A DNA stretch of 49,714 nt from Sphingomonadales bacterium 63-6 (GTDB taxonomy: Bacteria; Pseudomonadota; Alphaproteobacteria; Sphingomonadales; Sphingomonadaceae), in assembly GCA_001898545.1 (NCBI GenBank), contig MKUB01000163.1, positions 1-49,714 of the forward strand, written 5' to 3'. Below, piece by piece: positions 25,673-34,480 of the stretch; the first letter of the stretch is position 1, and every line of letters begins with the position of its first letter. A program made the position numbers and the translations under genes. Under the pieces are notes generated by a model. The model worked only from the letters and a program-made list of their open reading frames with translations. It had not been told where the DNA came from and did not search any database.

Positions 25673-26140
25673 TCAACCGCTGTAAATACGGCGCAGGAGC
25701 GTGCGCAGCTGCAGCAGTTCCTCGTCGGAAAGGCATGTCGTCAGGCGCTCGTCGTGTTGGCGTACATTGTCGCGTAACTGCGCCAGCGTGGCTTCGCCCT
25801 GTTCTGTGAGGTATATGCCGTAGGAGCGGCGGTCATCCCGGTCCTTGCGGCGGGAGATGCAGTTGCGCTTCTCCCAGAAATCCAGCCCCAGCGTTGCCGC
25901 AGGTTTCGACAGGCCCAGAATTTTCGCCAGTTCCACCTGCTGCAATCCGGGATTGGCGCCGACTACTTCCAGCAGGGAATAGCGCAGGGGAGTAATGGCC
26001 CGGTCCCCCACCGAATCTCCGAACTTGCCGAAGTCCAACAGGCTGGCACGGCGCAAGGCGAAGCCGGTGAGGCTGGTTAACTGTCCATAACTATATGAAG
26101 AATCGAATAATCTTGGATCATTGCGGCTATTCGCTGCCAT
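25673..26140 (-). CDS. MarR family transcriptional regulator
   Basis: A 155-residue dimeric winged-helix regulator. The HTH is NPGLQQVELAKILGLSKPAA and the wing contains RKDRDDRRSYGIYLTEQG, both typical of MarR. It is divergent from the TBDR gene at 26320, and a perfect palindrome in the spacer is its probable operator. It may also influence the Old Yellow Enzyme gene that points toward it. A second sequence similar to the operator (26075-26096) lies in its own first codons. Ligand unknown. Confidence 0.9.
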   Translation of the reverse strand: MAANSRNDPRLFDSSYSYGQLTSLTGFALRRASLLDFGKFGDSVGDRAITPLRYSLLEVVGANPGLQQVELAKILGLSKPAATLGLDFWEKRNCISRRKDRDDRRSYGIYLTEQGEATLAQLRDNVRQHDERLTTCLSDEELLQLRTLLRRIYSG

Positions 26141-26239
26141 GTTGGCGGCCCTCTTTCATCCCGACGCCCAATAGCGGTTCATGCCGCGATGTGGCTGTTG
26201 TGCACCGTATTCTCCAATTCGGAGTAGTTCCGGTCAATG

Positions 26240-26254
26240 GTTATTGACAATAAC
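26240..26254. promoter_or_regulatory. Probable MarR operator palindrome
   Basis: GTTATTG-A-CAATAAC, a perfect 7-bp inverted repeat with a one-base centre, 65 bp upstream of the TBDR start and 99 bp upstream of the MarR start. Size and AT content fit MarR sites. Confidence 0.65.
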
Positions 26255-26319
26255 TATATCTTGAATGACCCTTGAGGGGATAGCCGGCGATGTTCGGCGT
26301 CCAATGAGGGAATGAGGCA

Positions 26320-28710
26320 ATGCTTGGATTTCGCGACAATACGCGGCTGATGATTCGCACCAGCGTTCTGGGCTTGAGCGCAGCGCTGTCGATGTCCTTT
26401 GGCACTTCTGCCCAGGCGCAGGATGAGGCCGGGGTGAGCGAGGCGGAAACCGGCGGTTCGATTGTGGTCACCGCCCGCCGCCGGGACGAGGCGCTGATCG
26501 ATACGCCTATCGCCGTTTCGGCTTTCAGTGCGCAGGAATTGCAGGATCGCCAGATTCAGCAGACCTCCGATCTGGAACAGATCACTCCCAGCCTGCAATT
26601 CAAGCCGGCTGGCCAGCTTTCGGGCAATTCCGCCGCTTCGGTGGTGTTCATTCGCGGCATTGGCCAGCTTGACCCGACCGCCGCGGTCGATCCGGGCGTG
26701 GGCATCTATCTGGACGAGGTCTATCTTGGCCGCGCCGTTGGCGGGACGATCGAGTTTGGCGATATCGCCAGCGTCGAAGTGCTGCGCGGCCCGCAAGGCA
26801 CGCTGTTTGGCCGCAACACCATCGGCGGCGCGATCCTGGTGCGCACCAAGGAGCCAAAGCTGGGTGAGTTCAGCGGCAATGGCCGCTTCCGGGTAGGCGA
26901 GAACAATCTGTATGAAGGCTTCGCCGCCCTCAACCTGCCTATTGCCGACACGATGGCAGCGCGCGTCTCGGGCGGTTTCCGCAAGCGGGATGGCTATGTG
27001 ATCCGGGACTTCGACGGACTCGATCTGGGGGACGACAACAGCTTCACCCTCAATGGCGCGCTGCTGTGGGAAGCCAGCCCGGATGTGAAGCTCAACATCC
27101 GTGCGGACTACACCAAGCGTGACGAGCACGGCGCGCCCTTCGTCTTCGCTGGCATCAATGAACAGGCGCCGGTCGCGGCAATCGTCAGTGTTGCGGCTGG
27201 TTGCCCCGGCGCAACCATCCCCTTCGTCCTGCCCAGCACCGATCCGCGCTTCGGCGCGCCTAACGTGCCGATGATCAACGATCCGCGCTGCGCCAATGAT
27301 TTCCAGGCCAAGGGCGATTACGTGAATGGCGGCACTGCCGATGTTCTGAGCACTTCGGAAGTCTGGGGCGTGTCCGGCACGCTGGAGGCCGATCTTTCGG
27401 ACGCTTTCAAGGTCAAGTCGATCACGGCCTATCGTTCCACGGAATCGCGCGGCATTCGCGATGCGGACAATACGCCCTTTGTGATGATCACCACCGATGT
27501 AGGCTCCCAGTCCGACCAGTTCAGCCAGGAATTGCAGCTGCAATATCAGTCCGGCATCGTGAGCGGCATTCTGGGCGGATACTACTTTAACGAGAAGACT
27601 CACGAGCGGGCCACCGTTCCGCTGGCATTCCCGCCATCGCCGCCGCTGATCAACTCGATGCTGGCAGGTGGCCCCGGATCGCGCGATCTCCAGATCTCCG
27701 ATCTGGAAACGGACTCGATTGCGGTGTTCGGCGAAGTGTCGATCACCCCGGTTGACCAGTTGGAGATTTCGGGCGGGCTCCGCTACACGCGGGATAAGAA
27801 GACCTTCACCGGCACGGTTCTGAACCTCTTCCCGGCCACTCTGCCCGATCCGGACCCGCTGCCTACGCAAGCTATTCCCGATGGCGGGCCGTTGTTCATT
27901 TACAACCGTCCGTTCAAGGACACTTTCGATGCGGTCACCGGCTCGGCCAGCATTCGCTATTCCTGGAGCGATCAGGTCAGCACCTATGCCTCCTATTCGC
28001 GCAGCTTCAAGTCGGGCGGGTTCAACACGCGCTACAACGCTGCGCCTGCGGGCTATGTGCCGGTTCCCTTCGACGAGGAAGAAGTCGAGAGCTACGAAAT
28101 CGGCGCCAAGTTCGATCTGGGCGATTTCCGGTTCAATGCGGCAGCCTTCATCGCCAATTACAACAATATCCAGCTGATCTTCCGTCAGGGTGTGGTGCCG
28201 CTGCTGTTCAATGCAGGCAAGGCGCGTATCCAGGGGCTTGAGGGCGAAGTGAGCTATCGTTCGGGCGGCTTCCGGTTCGATGCCTCGGCCAGCGTACTGG
28301 ATGACGACATCCTCAGCATCACCCCGATTCCGGGTGCAACGGCGACCGTTACTCCGGCGGATGACCTGCCGTTTACGCCGGAATTCCAGGGCAGCTTCGG
28401 CCTTGCCTACGAATTCCCGCTGACGGACAGCCTCTCGCTGACGCCGCGCTTCGATGGCAGCTACACTTCCAAGATCACCTTCATCACCGGCAGCGTGCCG
28501 GAGATCGAGGAGGATGGCTATTTCACGGGCAATGTTTCCGTGTCGCTGGCCAATGACGATAGCGGCTGGAAACTGACCGCGGGCGTGATGAATGTGTTTG
28601 ACGAGCGGTACCTGATCCAGGGTAACGCCTCGCTCGGCACGCTTGGCTATGCGGAAAAAATCTATGCTCGTCCGCGTAACTGGTTCGTCCAGGTTTCCGC
28701 GGATTTCTGA
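26320..28710 (+). CDS. TonB-dependent outer-membrane receptor (MarR-linked)
   Basis: A 796-residue receptor with signal peptide ending near AQAQ (about 33), TonB box SIVVTAR, plug motifs QTSDLEQITPSLQFK and VEVLRGPQGTLFGRNTIGGA, and a barrel ending WFVQVSADF. The class is the one common in sphingomonads for hydrophobic or aromatic substrates, with IYLDEVYLGRAVGG in the plug. It is divergently placed to a MarR gene with a palindrome between them, so a repressor-controlled uptake gene is likely. It is followed by a strong hairpin. Confidence 0.93.
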   Translation: MLGFRDNTRLMIRTSVLGLSAALSMSFGTSAQAQDEAGVSEAETGGSIVVTARRRDEALIDTPIAVSAFSAQELQDRQIQQTSDLEQITPSLQFKPAGQLSGNSAASVVFIRGIGQLDPTAAVDPGVGIYLDEVYLGRAVGGTIEFGDIASVEVLRGPQGTLFGRNTIGGAILVRTKEPKLGEFSGNGRFRVGENNLYEGFAALNLPIADTMAARVSGGFRKRDGYVIRDFDGLDLGDDNSFTLNGALLWEASPDVKLNIRADYTKRDEHGAPFVFAGINEQAPVAAIVSVAAGCPGATIPFVLPSTDPRFGAPNVPMINDPRCANDFQAKGDYVNGGTADVLSTSEVWGVSGTLEADLSDAFKVKSITAYRSTESRGIRDADNTPFVMITTDVGSQSDQFSQELQLQYQSGIVSGILGGYYFNEKTHERATVPLAFPPSPPLINSMLAGGPGSRDLQISDLETDSIAVFGEVSITPVDQLEISGGLRYTRDKKTFTGTVLNLFPATLPDPDPLPTQAIPDGGPLFIYNRPFKDTFDAVTGSASIRYSWSDQVSTYASYSRSFKSGGFNTRYNAAPAGYVPVPFDEEEVESYEIGAKFDLGDFRFNAAAFIANYNNIQLIFRQGVVPLLFNAGKARIQGLEGEVSYRSGGFRFDASASVLDDDILSITPIPGATATVTPADDLPFTPEFQGSFGLAYEFPLTDSLSLTPRFDGSYTSKITFITGSVPEIEEDGYFTGNVSVSLANDDSGWKLTAGVMNVFDERYLIQGNASLGTLGYAEKIYARPRNWFVQVSADF

Positions 28711-28721
28711 TGGAGCATGTT

Positions 28722-28755
28722 GAAAGCCGTCCTTCGGTAACGCGGGACGGCTTTC
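28722..28755. terminator. Terminator hairpin between convergent TBDR and ABM genes
   Basis: GAAAGCCGTCC (28722-28732) pairs perfectly with GGACGGCTTTC (28745-28755), an 11-bp stem with a 12-base loop, followed by GGTTCTCTCC. It lies between the two stop codons and can serve both directions. Confidence 0.7.
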
Positions 28756-28787
28756 GGTTCTCTCCATAGTGAACTTGGCTTCTGGCC

Positions 28788-29093
28788 CTATCTCACATCG
28801 ATGGGATTGAGCAGGTTCACCTCAATCGGCGCGCGCAGATAATCCATGATCGTCGCGCGGTAGTCCTTGTAATATTGATATTCGCGGTGGGCGAGCAGGG
28901 CGGCATCGTCGCGATATTGCTCCACCAGCCCCAGAACGCCGCCATTCCCTTCCGGGTCTTTCACTTCATACAGATCGTAGACCAGGCAGCCGGGTTCGGT
29001 CCGCGTGTTTTCGACCATGGTTTCAAGGATCGCCTTGACCCGGTCAAACGCGCCTTCCTTGGGAAAGAACCTGACAAAGACGAGATTCTGCAT
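28788..29093 (-). CDS. Antibiotic-biosynthesis-monooxygenase (ABM) domain protein
   Basis: A 101-residue ferredoxin-like-fold protein. The start is ATG 29093 (AGGAG about 9 bases upstream); the longer frame upstream has no family similarity. The ABM pattern is LVFVRFFPKEGAFDRVKAIL, then EPGCLVYDLYEV and VEQYRDDAALLAHREYQYYK. Members act as small oxygenases, dimeric binding proteins or heme-modifying enzymes. It is divergent from a serine hydrolase gene with a box of the cluster's regulator between them (29181-29200), so it probably belongs to the catabolic cluster. Confidence 0.85.
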   Translation of the reverse strand: MQNLVFVRFFPKEGAFDRVKAILETMVENTRTEPGCLVYDLYEVKDPEGNGGVLGLVEQYRDDAALLAHREYQYYKDYRATIMDYLRAPIEVNLLNPIDVR

Positions 29094-29180
29094 GTTTCGT
29101 TTCTCCTGTGCTGCCCCAGCCGGTTTAGCGCGGATGGGGTGCTTCGTCCCGGTCACCATAACCTGCCAGCCCGCCTTGCG

Positions 29181-29200
29181 ACCTATCTCCGCCGGTAGGT
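29181..29200. promoter_or_regulatory. Regulatory box A (ACCTATC-N6-GGTAGGT)
   Basis: ACCTATC-TCCGCC-GGTAGGT, between the divergent ABM (start 29093) and serine hydrolase (start 29272) genes. It is one of six boxes in this cluster; its right half differs from consensus at one base. Confidence 0.65.
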
Positions 29201-29271
29201 TCCCCTCCCAGCCCGCCGCTTAAGACGCGCGTGATCGGCGATTGCCGCACAGCTTAGGGAGATAGGGAGGT

Positions 29272-30438
29272 ATGACGGTGAAACCAGAAGATTTCGGAAT
29301 GAGCTCGGACCGCCTGGCGCGCATTCGCCCCGCGATGGAAGCGCTGATCGAGAAGCGCAAATTCTTCGGCGGGGAAATCATCGTGGCGCGGCACGGTGAA
29401 ATCGTGCTGCACGAGGCGGTGGGTTATCGCGACTGGGATAACAAGGTGCCGCTGGAAAAGGACGCGGTCTATTCCATCTTTTCCATGACCAAATCGCTGA
29501 CCGGCGTGCTGGCGCTCAATGCGATCGAGGCCGGGCGGTTTGCCCTGACGACCAAGGTCAGCGAGATCATTCCCGAATTTTCCGGCGGCTTCCGCGAGGA
29601 TGTGACGTTCTACCACCTGCTGACCCATACTTCGGGCCTGCCGGTCACTTTCACCGCCAAGCACGGCATGTATATCGACACGCTGGACGAGGTTATCGCG
29701 GCGATCTGCCAGAAGATCCATTCCACCGCCAAGCCGGGCAGCGAGGCGAGCTATGCGCCGCTGGTGGGTCATGCGCTGATGGGCGAAGCGATCCGCCGCA
29801 CGGACCCCAAGGGCCGCTCTTACCGGCAGATCATGCAGGAAGACCTGCTGACCCCGCTGGGCATGAAGGATACGGCACTGGGCCTGCGGGCCGATCTGAA
29901 GCCGCGCCACATCAAGCCGCACTGGCTGTTCGACAAATCCCCGCTGGAACATCCCAGCCGCCGCGTGGCGGGCACGGATGGCGCTTTCGAGGACCCCGAA
30001 GCCGAAATGCCCTGGGTGGGGATCGCCTCCACCGTCTCGGACATCTTCCGCTTTACCGAGATGCTGCGCCGGGGCGGCGAGTATAATGGCGCGCGTATCC
30101 TGTCGCCCGTCACCGTGGAACGCACGCGACTGGACGAGACGCCCGGGATGATCAACCAGCTCTATGGCCGCAATGCCATCGCGCGCGGGTGGGAACCGGC
30201 CCCGGCCTATCTCTCCATCGGCTTTTCGCTGCGCGGAACCGAAATCTGCCATCACCAGATGGGCACGCTCACTAGCCCGCAGACCTTTGGCCAGCATGGA
30301 CAGGGCAGCACGCTCTACTGGGTCGATCCCAAGCATGACGTCAGCTTCGTGTGCCTTTCCAACGGGGTGATGATCGAAGGCGAGAATTACGAACGCTTCC
30401 AGAAGCTGTCGGATATTGCCATCACCTCGGTCATCTAA
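29272..30438 (+). CDS. Beta-lactamase-fold serine hydrolase / esterase (first copy)
   Basis: A 388-residue class C/EstB-type enzyme, likely an esterase or lactone hydrolase and not a resistance enzyme. The nucleophile motif is SMTK (Ser71, Lys74), Tyr161 is in SYAPLVGHALMGE, and the third motif is FGQHGQGSTLYW. No signal peptide is seen, so it is cytoplasmic. Start choice: ATG 29272 is only one base after GGGAGG, while GTG 29278 is seven bases after it, so GTG may be the true start. It is 24 bp upstream of an SDR gene on the same strand. A close paralogue is at 34863-36023. Confidence 0.88.
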   Translation: MTVKPEDFGMSSDRLARIRPAMEALIEKRKFFGGEIIVARHGEIVLHEAVGYRDWDNKVPLEKDAVYSIFSMTKSLTGVLALNAIEAGRFALTTKVSEIIPEFSGGFREDVTFYHLLTHTSGLPVTFTAKHGMYIDTLDEVIAAICQKIHSTAKPGSEASYAPLVGHALMGEAIRRTDPKGRSYRQIMQEDLLTPLGMKDTALGLRADLKPRHIKPHWLFDKSPLEHPSRRVAGTDGAFEDPEAEMPWVGIASTVSDIFRFTEMLRRGGEYNGARILSPVTVERTRLDETPGMINQLYGRNAIARGWEPAPAYLSIGFSLRGTEICHHQMGTLTSPQTFGQHGQGSTLYWVDPKHDVSFVCLSNGVMIEGENYERFQKLSDIAITSVI

Positions 30439-30462
30439 AACACGACAAATGGGAGAGGCGCG

Positions 30463-31296
30463 ATGCGCAAGCTGACGGAACTGTTCTCGGTGGAAGGGCA
30501 GGCCGCCCTGGTCACCGGCGGCGCAAGCGGAATCGGCCTGGGTTATGCAGAGGCGATGGCGGCCAATGGGGCCGCCGTCACTCTGCTCGATCTGGATGGC
30601 GCGAAGGTAGAGCGGGAAGTCGCTCGCCTGCGCGATGCGGGCTTCACTGCCCGGGGTGCAGTGGTGGACGTTACGGACGAGGCAGTGCTGGATGCCGCGA
30701 TTGACGAAGCCGCCGCAGCCTATGGCAGGCTGGATGCGGTTTTCGCCAATGCGGGGATCGATTCCGGCATGGGCTATCTCGGCGCATGGGTGGGCGATAG
30801 CCGCCCGCGCGTGGAGGCTGGGGCGCTGGAGAATTACGACAGCGCGCGCTGGAACCGGGTGATCGACATCTGCCTCAATGCCGTCTTCGCCACGGCGCGG
30901 GGTGCGGCGCGGCATATGCGGCCGCGTAAATCGGGGCGGATCATCGTCACTACCTCGGCCGCTGCGATACGCTGCGAACCGGCAATCGGCATGGCCTATA
31001 TGGCGGCCAAGGCGGGGGCAGCCCATTTCGTGCGCAATGCCGCGCTGGAACTGGCGGCGGACGGGATCACGGTGAACGCCATCGCGCCGGGGATGTTTGC
31101 CACCAATATTGGCGGCGGGCATCTGCTCAATCCCGATCTCCAGCGTGAAGTGGGAAAGGCGATACCGATGCATCGGGTCGGTTTTCCGGAGGATATGTAT
31201 GGGCTGGCCCTGTTCCTGGCCTCCGGTGCGTCGTCCTATGTCACGGGCCAGCAGATCGTGATCGATGGGGCCTTTAGCCTTGGGCAGGCCGATTGA
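30463..31296 (+). CDS. SDR family oxidoreductase (paralogue of the 41.0 kb gene)
   Basis: A 277-residue NAD(P)-dependent dehydrogenase/reductase. The cofactor motif is TGGASGIG (18-25), the NAG stabilising motif is in FANAGIDSG, and the catalytic residues are Ser in IVTTSAAA with Tyr179 and Lys183 (YMAAK). The acidic LLDLDG after beta-2 suggests NAD preference. It closely resembles the SDR at 41001 (shared GALENYD, KAGAAHF, RNAALELAA). With the esterase just upstream it may oxidise the alcohol released by ester cleavage. Confidence 0.9.
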   Translation: MRKLTELFSVEGQAALVTGGASGIGLGYAEAMAANGAAVTLLDLDGAKVEREVARLRDAGFTARGAVVDVTDEAVLDAAIDEAAAAYGRLDAVFANAGIDSGMGYLGAWVGDSRPRVEAGALENYDSARWNRVIDICLNAVFATARGAARHMRPRKSGRIIVTTSAAAIRCEPAIGMAYMAAKAGAAHFVRNAALELAADGITVNAIAPGMFATNIGGGHLLNPDLQREVGKAIPMHRVGFPEDMYGLALFLASGASSYVTGQQIVIDGAFSLGQAD

Positions 31297-31303
31297 GACC
31301 CCT

Positions 31304-31328
31304 CCGGGCGGGGTCAGTCCCCGCCCGG
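31304..31328. terminator. GC-rich hairpin at convergent gene ends
   Basis: CCGGGCGGGG (31304-31313) and CCCCGCCCGG (31319-31328) form a perfect 10-bp stem with a 5-base loop, between the SDR stop (31296) and over the stop of the SnoaL-like gene (31314). There is no T-tract, so termination would be weak or rho-assisted. Confidence 0.5.
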
Positions 31329-31730
31329 CAGCTTCAATTGGTGGACATAATAGCTGTCCATATATTCGCGCAGGGCCACGACCCTGCCGTCCTTCACATC
31401 CACCGACATGGCGTAATTATTGTTATAGGGGCGGCCATCGGCGAATTCGCCGCCGCCATGGGTTTCCATGACCACCCGTTCCGCATTGGAGGTGACGCAG
31501 CACAGCGTCATGCGTGGGGAGCCGGGGGCGAACAGGGCGCGGATCGGGCGGATGACGTCGAAGATCGCGTCCGGCCCGATATGAGTGCCGGCACCCGGCA
31601 CGCCGGTTCCCATTACTGCCCAGCTCATGTCTGGCGCCATCAATTCACGCGCGCGGTCAAAATCGTCGCTGCCCAGCGCCTGAAAGAAGGCCAGCACCGT
31701 GCGCTCGGTTTCGGTCCGGGGTTCAAACAT
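31314..31730 (-). CDS. SnoaL-like (NTF2-fold) protein, 138 aa
   Basis: A small cone-shaped NTF2-fold protein. Its pattern is ERTVLAFFQALGSDDFDRAR, ELMAPDMSWAVMG, then RVVMETHGGGEFADGRPYNN and ALREYMDSYYVHQ, as in SnoaL/limonene-epoxide-hydrolase/ketosteroid-isomerase relatives. Such proteins isomerise, hydrate or cyclise hydrophobic substrates; the catalytic pair cannot be named with certainty. It is divergent from the TBDR gene at 31929, each having its own regulatory box (B and C) about 55 bp upstream. Confidence 0.85.
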   Translation of the reverse strand: MFEPRTETERTVLAFFQALGSDDFDRARELMAPDMSWAVMGTGVPGAGTHIGPDAIFDVIRPIRALFAPGSPRMTLCCVTSNAERVVMETHGGGEFADGRPYNNNYAMSVDVKDGRVVALREYMDSYYVHQLKLPGGD

Positions 31731-31784
31731 CGTCGTATCCTCTCTGCATTTTCGGCGAGTGGACAGGCGGCCGGAGCACGGCGC

Positions 31785-31804
31785 ACCTACCGCGCGGGAT
31801 AGGT
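31785..31804. promoter_or_regulatory. Regulatory box B
   Basis: ACCTACC-GCGCGG-GATAGGT, beginning 55 bp upstream of the SnoaL-like start at 31730. Spacing between halves is 6 as in the other boxes. Confidence 0.7.
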
Positions 31805-31852
31805 GAGGGCGCTACCTGCCGCTTGAAAACGGCGGTTTTGCGCGGCTGAGGC

Positions 31853-31872
31853 GCCTATCTTGTCGGATAGGT
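31853..31872. promoter_or_regulatory. Regulatory box C
   Basis: GCCTATC-TTGTCG-GATAGGT, ending 56 bp upstream of the TBDR start at 31929. With box B it forms a near-symmetric pair serving the divergent genes. Confidence 0.7.
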
Positions 31873-31928
31873 CATCGCTTGCCGGGGCCGGGCCAGAAAC
31901 GAACCATAGGTAACAAGGGAGTGATGCC

Positions 31929-34418
31929 ATGGTTCTTTCAACCCACTTGCGGGCGGGCGCCTCTGCGCTTGCGGCAGCCACGGCGCTGCTGGCCAGTACG
32001 GCCCAGGCGCAATCGTCCGATCAGGACAAGACAGGCGATAATGCCGCCCGCAGCGGCGAATTGCAGGACATCGTCGTTACTGCGCGCTTCCGTGAGGAGA
32101 AGCTGCAGGATACGCCGGTGGCGATCACGGCCATCACGGCTGAAGACCTGACTGCACGCAACATCAACAATGTGGACAATCTCGGCAGCGCGGTGCCGAA
32201 CGCCTATATCGCCCCGGCGACTGCTGCAGCGGGCGCAACGCCCACCATTTCGCTGCGCGGTGTCTATCAGTCGGACTATAATTACGCCTTCGAGCCCGGC
32301 GTGGCGATCTATATCGACGATGTCTATCACGGCACGCTGACCGGCTCTTCCATCGAACTGGCCGATATCGGCAGCGTGGAAGTGCTGCGCGGCCCGCAGG
32401 GCACCCTGTTCGGCAAGAACACGCTGGGGGGCGCCATCCGCATCAATTCGCGCCTGCCGGAAGGCAAGGACGGCGGCAGCGTGGAAGTGGGCTATGGCAG
32501 CCATGACCGGATCGAGGTGAAGGGATCGGCCGATCTCACCGTCGTGCCCGACAAGGTGTTCCTGCGCATCTCGGGCATCGGCCGCCGTGAAACGGGCTAT
32601 CAGAAGCTGGTTGATTATACCTGCGACATGTTCCGCAAGGGCACGCCGGAACTGGCGGGTTATGGCGACGGCAAGGGCGCGGGCGGCGTGGCGGTAACGC
32701 CCGGCAGCGCGGCCGACCTTGCCGCAGCCATTCCCTCGCGCGTGATTGACGTCACCGATATCGCCACCACCACTTCAGTGGCCCAGCAGTCCCAATGTCT
32801 GATCGGACGCGCGGGCGGGCAGGAGCTGGCCGCTGGCCGGGCCATGCTGCGCATCGTGCCGGACGACCGGCTCGATATCATGCTGACGGCTGAATACAGC
32901 AACAATCACAAGGACGTGAATCCGGACTCGATGATCGCCATCGTCAATCCGGTGTTGCAGAGCGAAACCGCGCCGACGGACTTCTTCTTTGGCGCCGTGC
33001 GGGATGAATTGCTGGCCAATTACGGCCTCGTCTATGACAGCCGCTTCATCTCCTCCGACCCCTATGTCTCCTATACGGGGCTGGGCAATCCGATTAGCGA
33101 TCGCACCATCGGCAATACGGCATCGGTCCAGAGCTGGACCTATTCCGGCCGCCTGACCTACGATTTGACCGATGACATGCAGGCCAAGGTCATCGTGGCG
33201 CGGCAGGGCTATAACAGCCAGTTCACCTTCCAGGCCGATGCCTCGCCCTTTGGCTTCGTGCTGAACGACAATTACATCGAGCATCGCCAGACCACGGCGG
33301 AAGTGCAATTGCTCGGTTCGCTGCTCGACGGGAAGCTCGACTGGACCGTCGGCGGTTTCTACCTCAACGGCCGCACTCATCTGGGCGGGCCGATCGATTA
33401 CATCACGCTGCATTTCATGCAGAACGATACCTACAAGGATGAATCCGCCTCAGGCTTTGCCCATGGCGTATTCCACCTGAGCGATACGGTGGGGCTGTCG
33501 GCGGGCGTGCGTTATACGCACAATACCAAGACCTTCACTTATGACCATGTCGGCTCGGGCTTCCCGGCGCTGACGCAGGATGCTGTTACCAAGCGGGTAG
33601 ACTGGTCCGCCGGGATCGACGTGAAGATCACGCCCGATCTGATGGTCTATGGCACGATCTCCACCGGTTTCCGTCCGCGCTCGGTCAATCCCCGGCCGCT
33701 TACGCCGTCGCAATTCCAGCCGATCCCCGGTGAAAACCTGATCAGCTATGAATTGGGCACCAAGGGCGATTATTTCGATCACCGCCTGCGCGTGAACCTT
33801 TCGGCCTTCTACAGCGATTATCGCAGCCATCTGCGTTCGTTGAACGGGTTTGAATGCGTCGGTTCCACGCAGGATGTGGTGTTCGACCCCACGGAATGCG
33901 CGCCGGGCAGCTCGCCCGTCACCTGGTTCTATTATGTGGGCGAAAAGGCGAAGATCTACGGCCTCGAAGGCGAAATCACGGCGGAGCCGGTGCCGGGCCT
34001 GATGATCAACGGCGCGTTTGGCCTGAACAAGTTCGAATCCAGCGGCACCGGCGTCGCCTATTTCGACCCCAGCAACCGCATCCAGCCGGAATTCAATGCC
34101 AGCGCGGGCATCCAGTATGAAATCGCCGCACCCGGCGGCACCCTGACGCCCCGGCTCGATTGGCGCTATCAGACCATGATGAGCTACAACCCCAATCCGG
34201 GGGCGCCCAGCACGGCATTGTATGAAATTCCGGCCTATTCGGTGTTCGATGCCCGTCTGACCTACAAGATGGACAATGACTGGCAGGCTTCGCTGGCGGT
34301 CACCAACCTGTTCGACAAATTCTATTACGCCACCAAGTTCGGGCTCACCGGCTTCAACGTGTCGGGCGTCCCGTCACGGCCGCGCGAGTTCATGTTCTCG
34401 ATCAAGCGGGAATTCTAA
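31929..34418 (+). CDS. TonB-dependent outer-membrane receptor of the catabolic cluster
   Basis: An 829-residue receptor with signal peptide ending near AQAQ (about 28), TonB box DIVVTAR (47-53), plug motifs NNVDNLGSAVPNAYI and VEVLRGPQGTLFGKNTLGGA, and a barrel ending EFMFSIKREF. Plug insertion YNYAFEPGVAIYIDDVYHG is typical of sphingomonad receptors for hydrophobic compounds. It is the only receptor in the 29-48 kb cluster and carries the cluster's box upstream, so it is the likely entry route for the cluster's substrate. A terminator follows. Confidence 0.94.
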   Translation: MVLSTHLRAGASALAAATALLASTAQAQSSDQDKTGDNAARSGELQDIVVTARFREEKLQDTPVAITAITAEDLTARNINNVDNLGSAVPNAYIAPATAAAGATPTISLRGVYQSDYNYAFEPGVAIYIDDVYHGTLTGSSIELADIGSVEVLRGPQGTLFGKNTLGGAIRINSRLPEGKDGGSVEVGYGSHDRIEVKGSADLTVVPDKVFLRISGIGRRETGYQKLVDYTCDMFRKGTPELAGYGDGKGAGGVAVTPGSAADLAAAIPSRVIDVTDIATTTSVAQQSQCLIGRAGGQELAAGRAMLRIVPDDRLDIMLTAEYSNNHKDVNPDSMIAIVNPVLQSETAPTDFFFGAVRDELLANYGLVYDSRFISSDPYVSYTGLGNPISDRTIGNTASVQSWTYSGRLTYDLTDDMQAKVIVARQGYNSQFTFQADASPFGFVLNDNYIEHRQTTAEVQLLGSLLDGKLDWTVGGFYLNGRTHLGGPIDYITLHFMQNDTYKDESASGFAHGVFHLSDTVGLSAGVRYTHNTKTFTYDHVGSGFPALTQDAVTKRVDWSAGIDVKITPDLMVYGTISTGFRPRSVNPRPLTPSQFQPIPGENLISYELGTKGDYFDHRLRVNLSAFYSDYRSHLRSLNGFECVGSTQDVVFDPTECAPGSSPVTWFYYVGEKAKIYGLEGEITAEPVPGLMINGAFGLNKFESSGTGVAYFDPSNRIQPEFNASAGIQYEIAAPGGTLTPRLDWRYQTMMSYNPNPGAPSTALYEIPAYSVFDARLTYKMDNDWQASLAVTNLFDKFYYATKFGLTGFNVSGVPSRPREFMFSIKREF

Positions 34419-34444
34419 GCACCACCTCCCTTGAATTCCCGAGG

Positions 34445-34480
34445 AAGGGCATCACGCTGACGGGCGTGGTGCCCTTTTTT
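34445..34480 (+). terminator. Rho-independent terminator of the TBDR gene
   Basis: AAGGGCATCACG (34445-34456) pairs with CGTGGTGCCCTT (34465-34476, one G-T pair), followed by a T-run through 34480. Confidence 0.88.

Noticed and set aside
26254-28767. An 837-codon open frame on the minus strand opposite the MarR-linked TBDR gene.
   Set aside because: Rich in Arg, Gly, Ala and Ile with no family motif; it mirrors the codon bias of the TBDR gene, which has clear plug and barrel motifs and a signal peptide.
29261-29266. GATAGG just before the first serine hydrolase start.
   Set aside because: No matching left half at 6 or 16 bases; it overlaps the ribosome-binding site and is best explained by that.
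29254-31173. A 639-codon minus-strand frame opposite the serine hydrolase and SDR genes.
   Set aside because: It spans two recognisable plus-strand genes and has no domain signal; a complementary-strand artefact of GC-rich coding DNA.
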